Assembly: GCA_018609945.1 (NCBI GenBank)
Contig: JAHENO010000041.1
Span: 1-16,201, forward strand
Direction: 5' to 3'
Source: Haloarculaceae archaeon
GTDB taxonomy: Archaea > Halobacteriota > Halobacteria > Halobacteriales > Haloarculaceae
DNA: 16,201 nucleotides
Under the pieces are notes generated by a model. The model was not told the DNA's origin, ran no database searches, and was given only the letters and a program-made list of their open reading frames with translations. The translations under genes were made by a program, and so were the position numbers. This document shows positions 1-7,366 of this stretch, one piece after another; position 1 is the first letter of the stretch; every line of letters starts with the position of its first letter.

Positions 1-458
1 GTCGCCAGGACGAAGAAAGGGTCTGGAAGCTGGTGGGTCTCACCGCCGGCCGTCACCTGGCGTTCCTGCATCGCCTCCAGCAGGGCCGCCTGGGTCTTCG
101 GCGTCGCGCGGTTGATCTCGTCTGCGAGCACGACGTTGGCGAAGATTGGGCCCTTCTCGAAGACGAACTCCCGGCCGCCTTCGGTCTCGCGGATGATCTC
201 CGTGCCCGTGATGTCGGAGGGCATCAGGTCCGGCGTGTTCTGGATGCGGGAGAAATCGAGGTCCGTGACCTCCGCGACGGTCCGGACCATCGTCGTCTTC
301 CCGAGCCCGGGGTTCGATTCGAGCAACGCGTTGCCGTCCGCGAGGATACAGACGAACAGCTGTTCGAGCACCTCGCGCTGGCCCACGATTCGCTTCCCGA
401 CCTCCTCGCGTGCGTCGTCGATCTTGTCTTGGATCGTGTCGATATCGGTCTCTGACAT
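1..458 (-). CDS. MoxR-type AAA+ ATPase, N-terminal part (cut by left edge)
   Basis: MoxR ATPases use ATP hydrolysis to remodel or insert cofactors into partner proteins, usually partners with VWA domains encoded beside them. Only the first 152 residues are visible; the gene runs off the left edge. The Walker A loop is at residues 47-55 (ESNPGLGKT, Lys54) and Walker B at 109-114 (VVLADE, Asp113/Glu114), followed by the NRA stretch and an EAMQER segment typical of the MoxR subfamily. The ATG at 458 is three bases after the stop of the upstream membrane-protein gene, and a GAGGAG-like ribosome site overlaps that stop, so translation is probably coupled. It is the last visible gene of a five-gene minus-strand operon; a DUF58 gene often follows MoxR in such loci but lies outside the window. 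The MoxR assignment is secure. The client is inferred to be the VWA proteins upstream. Confidence 0.95.
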   Translation of the reverse strand, partial: MSETDIDTIQDKIDDAREEVGKRIVGQREVLEQLFVCILADGNALLESNPGLGKTTMVRTVAEVTDLDFSRIQNTPDLMPSDITGTEIIRETEGGREFVFEKGPIFANVVLADEINRATPKTQAALLEAMQERQVTAGGETHQLPDPFFVLA

Positions 459-461
459 AGC

Positions 462-1346
462 TCACTCCTCGTCGCGGATGCGGACGTTGTACTCACGGAC
501 GAGCTGGGCGTCCTCGACCGCTTCCTGCTGTGTGAATCCGGCCTGCTGTCCCTCGACCGCCGCCCCGGCCCCGCCACCACCGACAGCCCCAGTCCTATCG
601 GGGAGGTCCCCCGTATCGTTTATCTCCTCGTCACCCCTTGTGGAGTCGAGCCGTGCTGTGAGGTTCTCCTCGCCGCTCCGGACGTCCCCGGCCTCGCCGA
701 GCACCGACGAGCCGTCCTGGAGTCCGGAGAACTCCACGGACTCGTTGTCGGCGCCCTGGATATCGGGCCGGTCGTTCGATCCGAGCACCGAGACGTCGTA
801 GACGGTGGCCTGCACCGTCGCGACGCCCAGCACGAGGACCAGTACCACGGTGACTGACACCCGCCGCAGGTCGACGAGCGCGATGCTGGACGTCTCCTTG
901 AGGCGGTCGAGAACATCCGCGTACAGTCGCCTGGCCATCTCCGAGTCGACGTCGCTCTCGACCGCGTCGCGAGCGGTCCGCAGCGCGTCCGTCACCTCCG
1001 GGTTCCCAGCCTCGAAGCGCTCGACGAACGGCTGGCGGACCCGCCAGGCGGACTCGACGACGAGCACCACGACTCCCGCGCCGAGGCCGACAAGCGCCGG
1101 CCCCGGCACCGAGAGCGTCTCCGAGGTGGCGAGCGTCGACACGACCTCCTCGGGGATTGACACACCGAGAGCCACTGCGGACGGTGTCCACGGAAGGTCG
1201 AGGACGGTCACCGCGAGATTGACGAGCAGGAGGACCGCGACCGCGTCGATCAGTGCGTAGATGAACGCCGCCTTCCAGCCCTCGTGGCGGATGACTCTGA
1301 TGGCCGCCTCCATCCGGTCGCGGACGTCAGCTTGCTCCTCGGACAT
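462..1346 (-). CDS. Multi-pass membrane protein of the MoxR/VWA operon, function unknown
   Basis: I do not recognise this protein. From the ATG at 1346 it has 294 residues. Hydrophobic stretches lie near residues 27-48, 80-100 and 155-180. Between the second and third is a charged, helical-looking domain rich in Arg, Glu and Asp. The third is followed by an acidic, Gly-rich tail (including GGGGAGAA) that looks flexible and may face outside. The start is chosen because the upstream stop and this ATG form a TGATG overlap (1348-1344); an in-frame ATG three codons earlier (1355) would overlap the upstream gene by ten bases. It sits between the coiled-coil protein and MoxR in the operon. I infer a membrane scaffold or partner for the ATPase/VWA assembly, from context only. 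Confidence 0.85.
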   Translation of the reverse strand: MSEEQADVRDRMEAAIRVIRHEGWKAAFIYALIDAVAVLLLVNLAVTVLDLPWTPSAVALGVSIPEEVVSTLATSETLSVPGPALVGLGAGVVVLVVESAWRVRQPFVERFEAGNPEVTDALRTARDAVESDVDSEMARRLYADVLDRLKETSSIALVDLRRVSVTVVLVLVLGVATVQATVYDVSVLGSNDRPDIQGADNESVEFSGLQDGSSVLGEAGDVRSGEENLTARLDSTRGDEEINDTGDLPDRTGAVGGGGAGAAVEGQQAGFTQQEAVEDAQLVREYNVRIRDEE

Positions 1347-2026
1347 CAGTTGCACTCCGAGTACGCGGACGGGTTTTCGAGCTTGCTGCAGAGGCTGTTC
1401 AGATCAGACTCGAATCTGTCCGCTTCATCTTTCCAGAACTCGACATCGTCCTCAAGATCCGAAATTTTGGAGTTTTTCTGGTCAATCGTATTCTCGAGTT
1501 CATCGATCCGGTTTTCCCTCTCGTTCAAGTCCGCTTCGAGTTGGTCAACATCGTTCTCGAGACGGTTCACGTCCTGCTGGAGATTCTGGTTCTGCTGCCG
1601 GAGATTTCGGTTGGTGTTTTCGAGGCTGGCGACGCGGGACTCTAGCTCGTCCCGGCGGTTCTCCAGTTCCGAGATGCGGTCCCGGGACTCGGAGAGTTGC
1701 TGGCGCGTATTGGCCAGCTGTCGCTCGGTCTCGTCGAGTTGTGATTGCGTGCGGTTGAGTTGCGTCGATACCTGATCTACGTCCTGGGTCCGCGTCTCGA
1801 GACGCCGTTCGAGTTCGTCGACGCGCTGGCGGGCCTCCTCGAGTTCGGTTTCGGTTTCGTTCAACTGCTGGGCCAGATTCTGGTTCTGGGACCGGAGGGC
1901 GTCGTTTTCCTGGCGGATCTCCTGGGCGGAATCCTGATAGAGGACCGTGGCGCCGGCCGTGCCCGCAACGACGAGCACGACCAGCACGAACAGGCCGGCG
2001 TTGATGCTGCCGCCGAGTACGCTCAT
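1346..2026 (-). CDS. Membrane-anchored long coiled-coil protein
   Basis: This 226-residue protein has one hydrophobic N-terminal segment (about residues 9-30, VLVVLVVAG type) and is then almost entirely a predicted coiled coil from about residue 33 to 210. The coiled coil is made of repeating Leu/Val/Ile-spaced, Glu/Gln/Asn/Arg-rich heptads such as QNLAQQLNETETELEEARQR. A short tail holds two Cys residues (LCSKLENPSAYSECN). The N-terminal segment is either a signal anchor or a cleaved signal. The start overlaps the stop of the VWA gene by four bases (ATGA, 2026-2023), and its own stop overlaps the next ATG, so it is translationally coupled on both sides. The rod could span or space the envelope or oligomerise the complex; this is inferred. 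Similarity searches will be confused by generic coiled-coil hits, so gene context is the better guide. Confidence 0.88.
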   Translation of the reverse strand: MSVLGGSINAGLFVLVVLVVAGTAGATVLYQDSAQEIRQENDALRSQNQNLAQQLNETETELEEARQRVDELERRLETRTQDVDQVSTQLNRTQSQLDETERQLANTRQQLSESRDRISELENRRDELESRVASLENTNRNLRQQNQNLQQDVNRLENDVDQLEADLNERENRIDELENTIDQKNSKISDLEDDVEFWKDEADRFESDLNSLCSKLENPSAYSECN

Positions 2027-4392
2027 GTCAGACCACTCTCCAGGGTTGTGCGGCCGCGATACACTTGAAGCCGCCGGAACCCCACCTCCAGCGCGAACGC
2101 GAGAAGCGCCACCAGCAGCGCAACCCAGTCCCAGGAGTCCCGGACGCTCCTGATTTCGGTGGACTGTTCCTGGGCGAGCCTGGCGATGGCCTCGCCCTCG
2201 TCCGGCTCGAAGGACTGGCCGCCGGTCGCGCGGACCAGCGCGTTCAGCTCCCTGCTGGTGCCGAACGTCGCGTACTCGCGGGGATAGTTGGCGGCGTAGG
2301 TCGCGTCGAGGACTTCGTTGTACCCCGCACTCTCGGGCGTGAACTCTCCCTCGTACGTGGTCTCGGACACCTGCCGGAAGCTGACGTCGGGTGCCGTCGG
2401 GCGCTCCTCGCCGCGATACGTGAGCGACGCCGTCTCGCCGACGCGGGCCTCGCCCACGCGTATCACGCCGGTCGAACTCCGTGCGGGGTCACCGATGGCG
2501 TAGTTGACCGACTTCGTGACGACCAGCGAGTCGGGCTCCTCGAGCAGTCCACCGAGCGTTCCGTCGTCGGCGAAGGCGGTGATCGAGACGGCTCGTCCGA
2601 GGCCGAACCGCCAGGACGCGATGGCGGGCGACCCGTCTGCCGTCGCGACCTGGTAGTCGGCGCCGGACTTGACGGCTACCTCGTTTGCCTGACCTGGGCT
2701 GGCCGTCAGTTCCACGCCCGACGTGATGAACGTCCCCGGCGTGACGATGGTGAGGCCGTCCCCCTCGAACTGCCGGGAGGCCGCCCCGAACAGCAGGCGC
2801 AGGCGGTTGCGCTCGCTGGCATCGAAGTACGTTCCGCCGGACTCCTCTGCGATGCGCCGCATGACGGGGACGTTCACCCGCCGGGCGGCGCCGACGCCGA
2901 TGATGCGCTGTCCCTGGCGCCCGAGCTGGTTCGCGACGACGGCGGGCCGGTCGGGGTTGGCGACGAAGCCGTCGCTGAGCAGAATGATCGTCCCGCGTCG
3001 GTCCCCGAGCATCTCGTCGGCGCCGAGCAGGCCGTTGGCGATGTCCGTTCCGGATTTGTCTTCGGGCCGGAGCCGACGGATGCGCTCCGCGATTTCCTCG
3101 CGGCTCCCACCCAGTTCCTGAATGGCGGCCACGCGGTAGGCGTCGTTCCCGAACGCTACCACGCCGACCTGGTTGGCGTCCCCGAGCTGGTCGAGAACGT
3201 CCAGCGCGATGCCCTTCTGGACGTCGAGGTCTTCCCGGGTGCTCCCAGAGATGTCGATCAGCAGAACGATGTTCGTCGCTCCGCCGGTCGCCTCGCCGAC
3301 CCTTACCGGCAACAGCGAGGCGATGGGGGATTCGCCGTACCCGCCCGACTCGTAGGCGTTCTGCCCGCCGACCGAGACCAGTCCGCCGCCGCTGATGACG
3401 TGTTCCTGGAGCGCGCTGACGTTGCCAAGCCGCCCTGCGGGCACGTCCTGGACCACCACCGCCGCGTAGCCGTCGAGATTCGCGGGAATCGAGGAAGCCA
3501 CGGTGACGTTGTACAGCGATTCGAGATAGCCACGGAGGGGATACTCCCCTTCGGCCACGTACAGGATGTCGGGTTTCTCGACGACGCGAACAGTGTGGTA
3601 GAACACGTCGTTCCGGTCGTAGACGTCATCGCTCTCGATGGTCGCGGTCACGCGGTGCGTGCCCCGTTCCTCGAAGGTCTGGTTGACACGGATGCGATCG
3701 CCCGCGGCCATCTCGTCCTCGTGGACGGTCTCGCCGTCGACCGACACCTCCACGGGGACTGGTTCCTCGGCTTCGACGCCCGAGAGTGAAACGACGAACC
3801 GACTGGACAGCCCGATGGTGGCGGTCGACGGCCCGGACAGCGAGACGGCCCGTTCGGTCCGGTCCGGAGAGACGTCGACGGTGCTGACAGTCGCGTTGAG
3901 ACTGGCAGCAGCCTCCGACGCGGTCTGCAGGCTGCGACCCGTCGTGACCTGGCCATCCGAGAGCACGACCACTGTCCCGTTCTCCCGGAGGTTCGCGACG
4001 GTCCCGTCGCCGATCCGCGAGTCCGTGCCGCTCCCCACGGTCGCCTGCGTCACCGGTACCCCGGCGGCCTCGATGTCGGCGACGACTTCCTCGGTCACGT
4101 TGGGATAGACGCCCATGCTCTCCGATTCGTCGGTCAACAGCGTCACGCGCGGTTCCCCGGGCGTCTCGCGGGTCTGGACGGTGTACGGCCCCATCGCCGC
4201 CACCACCAGCAAAACGACGATAATCAGACGGCTCACAAACAGAAGGCGGCGGCTCCGCGTCGAGGCCGAGCGGTCACCGCCGTCCCGGAAGACGAGATAC
4301 GCGAGCAGCACGGCAGCCACCGGGAGGAGCGCGAGCGGCCAGAGATGTTCGACGCCGACGGTCAGTCCCTCGGCGAGGCGATAGGAGACCAT
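2023..4392 (-). CDS. Large membrane protein with two VWA-type MIDAS motifs and a GATase1-like segment
   Basis: This 789-residue protein has two N-terminal membrane segments (about 18-35 and 50-68), a long soluble part, and a C-terminal membrane segment (about 750-770). The soluble part begins with a VWA-like domain carrying DxSxS at Asp88/Ser90/Ser92 (DESES) and a VVVLSDG strand near 141-147. A beta-rich region follows (about 185-270), then a stretch resembling a class-I glutamine-amidotransferase fold (about 274-345, ending SGGGLVSVGG) with no obvious catalytic triad. A canonical VWA domain comes next, with DISGS at Asp380/Ser382/Ser384 and an IILLSDG strand. VWA domains bind metal and protein ligands; this architecture resembles BatB/BatA-like partners of MoxR ATPases. 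The ATG at 4392 shares one base with the stop of the upstream VWA gene (TGATG). The soluble region is probably extracytoplasmic, which is inferred from the membrane segments. Confidence 0.93.
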   Translation of the reverse strand: MVSYRLAEGLTVGVEHLWPLALLPVAAVLLAYLVFRDGGDRSASTRSRRLLFVSRLIIVVLLVVAAMGPYTVQTRETPGEPRVTLLTDESESMGVYPNVTEEVVADIEAAGVPVTQATVGSGTDSRIGDGTVANLRENGTVVVLSDGQVTTGRSLQTASEAAASLNATVSTVDVSPDRTERAVSLSGPSTATIGLSSRFVVSLSGVEAEEPVPVEVSVDGETVHEDEMAAGDRIRVNQTFEERGTHRVTATIESDDVYDRNDVFYHTVRVVEKPDILYVAEGEYPLRGYLESLYNVTVASSIPANLDGYAAVVVQDVPAGRLGNVSALQEHVISGGGLVSVGGQNAYESGGYGESPIASLLPVRVGEATGGATNIVLLIDISGSTREDLDVQKGIALDVLDQLGDANQVGVVAFGNDAYRVAAIQELGGSREEIAERIRRLRPEDKSGTDIANGLLGADEMLGDRRGTIILLSDGFVANPDRPAVVANQLGRQGQRIIGVGAARRVNVPVMRRIAEESGGTYFDASERNRLRLLFGAASRQFEGDGLTIVTPGTFITSGVELTASPGQANEVAVKSGADYQVATADGSPAIASWRFGLGRAVSITAFADDGTLGGLLEEPDSLVVTKSVNYAIGDPARSSTGVIRVGEARVGETASLTYRGEERPTAPDVSFRQVSETTYEGEFTPESAGYNEVLDATYAANYPREYATFGTSRELNALVRATGGQSFEPDEGEAIARLAQEQSTEIRSVRDSWDWVALLVALLAFALEVGFRRLQVYRGRTTLESGLT

Positions 4393-6185
4393 CAGAGATC
4401 ACCCCGGCGGCGGAGGTATCCGAGTTCGCCCACCACGGCCAGCAGTGCCGCGACGACGACGAATTCGGTCAGCGGCCGGGGCACGGTTCGCTCCTCCTCG
4501 GTGACCACGGCGCCGACCTCGCCGCCCCGGTCACTGATGGGCTCGACATCGACGCCGGATTCGCGTTCCGACAGCAGCGACGCGCTGCGGCGCCGCGTCT
4601 CTGTCGCGTAGATCCCCGCAGCGAACAGTTCGGTTCGTGGCCCCGAGAGTCGTCCCGTGGGCCCCTCGATGGTCTCGGCGTCGAACCGGACCGTATCGCC
4701 CGTCTCCAGGTTGAGAGCCGGGAGCGGTTCGCGGTCAGCCAGGTAGAAGGCCGCGCGCTTCCAGAAGACGGGGTACTGGGCGTTGAACTTGAAACTGGAC
4801 GAATCCTCGATGTAGCCATAGTACAGCACCCGCCCGTTACCTTGCTGGGCGGTCGCGATCAGGGGCGTTCCGTTGCGCAGTTCCACCAGCGTCTCCCCGG
4901 TCCGCAGCGTGCCGGCGACGTACTCGTCGGGTGCCTGGAAACTGATGCCACGAGTCAGGTCGGTCTCCGCAGTCCGGTGGATAGTCGGCGCCGTGGCGAG
5001 GCCCGCGGGCTCGAGGAGTAGGAGATCGCCGTACTGGTCGGGGAACGTCTCCTGTGCCTGGATGGCGACACCACCGCCGTCGGCGAGCACGTCACGGCCC
5101 GTCTCGACGTTCCCCGGGAGCAGGGAGTCGGGGTCGACGTTGCTGTAGACGACGACGTCGTACTCGCCCTCGATGGCACCCGGCGGCGTCTCGACGGTGA
5201 GATCGACCTGGTCGTTGACCTCGAAGGCCGTCGTCAGAAAGCGGTTCCGGTCGTTCGTGACGACCAGCACGTCGACAGTCGGGTCCGACGGGGCCGCTAA
5301 ATGCACGGTGTCGTCGGTGGCGAAACTGTCGCCCGGCGAGAGCTGGGCCTGACTCGTCCCGGCGGGAACGGGGAAAGTCACGGTTGCGACGTCACCCGAA
5401 CCCAGTTCGATCTCCCGCTGGCCGTTGCCGAGGCGGACGGTCCGCGTCACCGAACTGTTGCCGAAGTTCTTCACCGAGAGCGTCACCTCGGCGCCCGAGA
5501 AGCGGCGGTCGACGAATCCGACGTTTCCCTCGCCGCCGCGGTCGAACTGGCGGAGGTCGACGCTGATGTCCCGCGCCCGCAGTGTCGCCACCGCGTCCGT
5601 CCAGTCGTCGCCGGCGAAGTCGCTCAGGACGACGACGCGAGCGTCCTCGCCGACGATGGTTCCGGCCTGTGCGATCGCGGACCGCAGATCGCCCGGCGCG
5701 TCGCTGACGCGCAACCCCCCGAGCGTCTCCCGGGCGTCGCCCGGCGACCCGCGCCTGAGTGCCACCGTCCCGCGGCCGACGGTCGTGACGACCGACGTCC
5801 GCTGTGTCACCTCCGCCTCGGCGACCGACAGCGCACGGTCGAACCGGGTTTCCCCGTTCGCGGCTGTGGCCATGCTCGCGCTCGTATCGACCACCAGGAC
5901 GGTTTCGGCGACGGCCTCGCGCTCCGACACCGGGACGTACGGCGTCGCCAGCGACACAGCGAGCAGGAGGATGATCAGCAACTGCAGGAGCAACAGGAGG
6001 CTCCGCGAGAGGCGTTCGAGGAGCGGCGTCGTCGACTGCTGGCGCTCCTCCTCGGTAAGGAACCGGAAGGTCGGTAACTCCACCTCGCTCGGGTCCGGAC
6101 GGATCAGATACAGGAGGACGATCGGCACCGCCACGGCCAGGGCAGCGAGGCCGAGGGGCGTGAGAAAGAACTGCTGGAGGACCAT
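4392..6185 (-). CDS. BatA-like membrane protein with VWA domain
   Basis: This first gene of the operon encodes 597 residues. The N-terminus matches the BatA/aerotolerance N-terminal module: membrane helix at about 12-29, an RPDPSEVELPTFRFL stretch at 29-43, then a second helix at about 62-80. A VWA domain follows with DxSxS at Asp100/Ser102/Ser104 (DTSAS) and a VVVLSDF strand further on. The middle is beta-rich (NFGNSSVTRTVRLG type, CARDB-like in appearance), followed by a segment resembling the GATase1-like part of its neighbour (EYDVVVYSNVD, then DVLADGGGVAI). A C-terminal membrane helix is at about 574-591. Bat proteins in bacteria are membrane VWA partners of MoxR ATPases linked to envelope stress or aerotolerance; the role here is unknown. 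A TATA-like box 21-35 bases upstream suggests a short-leader mRNA starting near this ATG, so the promoter drives the whole operon. Confidence 0.93.
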   Translation of the reverse strand: MVLQQFFLTPLGLAALAVAVPIVLLYLIRPDPSEVELPTFRFLTEEERQQSTTPLLERLSRSLLLLLQLLIILLLAVSLATPYVPVSEREAVAETVLVVDTSASMATAANGETRFDRALSVAEAEVTQRTSVVTTVGRGTVALRRGSPGDARETLGGLRVSDAPGDLRSAIAQAGTIVGEDARVVVLSDFAGDDWTDAVATLRARDISVDLRQFDRGGEGNVGFVDRRFSGAEVTLSVKNFGNSSVTRTVRLGNGQREIELGSGDVATVTFPVPAGTSQAQLSPGDSFATDDTVHLAAPSDPTVDVLVVTNDRNRFLTTAFEVNDQVDLTVETPPGAIEGEYDVVVYSNVDPDSLLPGNVETGRDVLADGGGVAIQAQETFPDQYGDLLLLEPAGLATAPTIHRTAETDLTRGISFQAPDEYVAGTLRTGETLVELRNGTPLIATAQQGNGRVLYYGYIEDSSSFKFNAQYPVFWKRAAFYLADREPLPALNLETGDTVRFDAETIEGPTGRLSGPRTELFAAGIYATETRRRSASLLSERESGVDVEPISDRGGEVGAVVTEEERTVPRPLTEFVVVAALLAVVGELGYLRRRGDL

Positions 6186-6205
6186 ACCCCACCACAGGCC
6201 GGGGG

Positions 6206-6220
6206 CCTTTTTCGGTTTTA
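6206..6220 (-). promoter_or_regulatory. Promoter box for the VWA/MoxR operon
   Basis: On the minus strand the A-rich run TAAAACCGAAAAAGG lies 21-35 bases upstream of the ATG at 6185, in an otherwise GC-rich 60-base gap after the dapE stop. The spacing fits an archaeal TATA/BRE element driving a leaderless or very short-leader transcript. It implies that the operon is not solely dependent on readthrough from dapE. Called from composition and spacing only. Confidence 0.6.
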
Positions 6221-6245
6221 CGTTCGACCTGGCGTCGAACCGACA

Positions 6246-7319
6246 CTACTGGAGGAACGATTCGGCCGCCTCGCGCAGTATCGTCCCGGCACGCGCGACG
6301 TCCCGGCGGTCGACGTACTCGCGCTCGGCGTGCGCGACGGGGCCGGACTCGTCGGCGAGGACGCCCGGCCCGAAGACGACTGTCGGCGAGTGGGCCGCGA
6401 AGTACGACGCCTCGGTGGCGGCGCCGAACGGTCGTGCCTCGCCCGCACCCGCAGCCTGGAGCGTCCGGACGACGCGTGCGTCCGGATCCGTCTGGAAGGC
6501 CTCTGGGTGTGGCATATCCGGCCGCAGGAGTGACACCGACGTCTCCACGCCAGCGGGTCCGGTTCGGCGCAGATGAGTCTGGAGCCCCTCGACGAATCCG
6601 CCCGCAGTCTCGGGTGGCACACTCCGCCTGTCGAACGTGATCGTACACTCGGCGGGCACCTGATTCACCGCCTCGCCCCCCGTGACGAGTGCCGGCGTGA
6701 GGGTCGGTCGACCCAGAAGTGTGTGCGACCCCGGCCCGTGCTGGTCGTCGTACGTGTCCATCCCCCGGATGACCGCACACGCTGCGCGGATGGCGTTCGT
6801 CCCGTCGTCGGGGCTGGCAGCGTGGGCGCTCTCGCCCGCGACGGTAACCGATCCCTCGAACTGGCCCCGTGCAGCGATGCACACGTCCAGGCCGGTCGGT
6901 TCACCGACGATTGTACTGTCGGCATCCAGCCTGTCTGCGAGGCTGGCACCACCGACCTGTGTGGTCTCCTCGTCCGGCGAGAGCCCGAGCGTGAGCCGCC
7001 CACCGTCCGGCGATGCCGTCACGAATGCGTGGAGCATCGCGGCGAGGGGTCCCTTCGCGTCGCACGCGCCACGACCACGGATCACGTCTCCGTCGGCCCG
7101 GTACTCGACGTGTGGGGGGACCGTATCGATGTGCGTGTTCAAAACGAGGTGTGGGTCCCCCGTACCACGGGTCGCGACGACTGACCCAACGTCGTCGACG
7201 CTCGTATCGACGCCGGCATCTTCGAGCGTCTCGACGACCAGTTCTCGCATGGCCGCGACGTCCTCGTGGGACGGCGTCTGGACGGCCTCACGGAGGAACG
7301 AGTCGACGTCGAACGTCAC
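6246..7319 (-). CDS. dapE: Succinyl-diaminopimelate desuccinylase (M20 metallopeptidase)
   Basis: DapE hydrolyses N-succinyl-LL-diaminopimelate to LL-diaminopimelate and succinate. The 357-residue protein has the M20 signature set: metal ligand His63 with Asp65 (NTHIDTVPP), bridging Asp87 (GRGACDAKG), catalytic Glu in PDEET (Glu117/Glu118), Glu140 in VGEPTG, and a C-terminal His near HAERE. The dimerisation/lid domain lies in the middle (about 150-270). The start is a GTG at 7319, preceded by a GAGG two bases away; the next in-frame ATG (codon 24) would remove conserved N-terminal helix residues. It lies 47 bases downstream of lysA in the same direction and has no clear promoter, so it is probably cotranscribed. 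M20 enzymes are hard to separate by motif (ArgE, LysK, carboxypeptidase G2), but the dap context makes DapE the best call. Confidence 0.92.
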   Translation of the reverse strand: MTFDVDSFLREAVQTPSHEDVAAMRELVVETLEDAGVDTSVDDVGSVVATRGTGDPHLVLNTHIDTVPPHVEYRADGDVIRGRGACDAKGPLAAMLHAFVTASPDGGRLTLGLSPDEETTQVGGASLADRLDADSTIVGEPTGLDVCIAARGQFEGSVTVAGESAHAASPDDGTNAIRAACAVIRGMDTYDDQHGPGSHTLLGRPTLTPALVTGGEAVNQVPAECTITFDRRSVPPETAGGFVEGLQTHLRRTGPAGVETSVSLLRPDMPHPEAFQTDPDARVVRTLQAAGAGEARPFGAATEASYFAAHSPTVVFGPGVLADESGPVAHAEREYVDRRDVARAGTILREAAESFLQ

Positions 7320-7344
7320 TGCCTCGACAATCTGCCCGCTTCCT

Positions 7345-7366
7345 CATACCGATTTCGTTCGGTATG
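7345..7366 (-). other. Perfect inverted repeat directly after the lysA stop
   Basis: An 8-base perfect inverted repeat (CATACCGA / TCGGTATG, loop of six) fills half of the lysA-dapE gap and abuts the lysA stop codon (7369-7367). Either strand could fold it. No T-run follows it on the minus strand, so it may be an mRNA-stabilising or processing hairpin or an attenuating structure before dapE rather than a full terminator. Confidence 0.6.

Noticed and set aside
2065..3789. Plus-strand open frame of 574 codons opposite the large VWA gene
   Set aside because: Antisense shadow of a GC-rich gene: Arg/Asp/Gly/Val-rich translation without motifs, while the minus strand encodes clear VWA domains and membrane segments.
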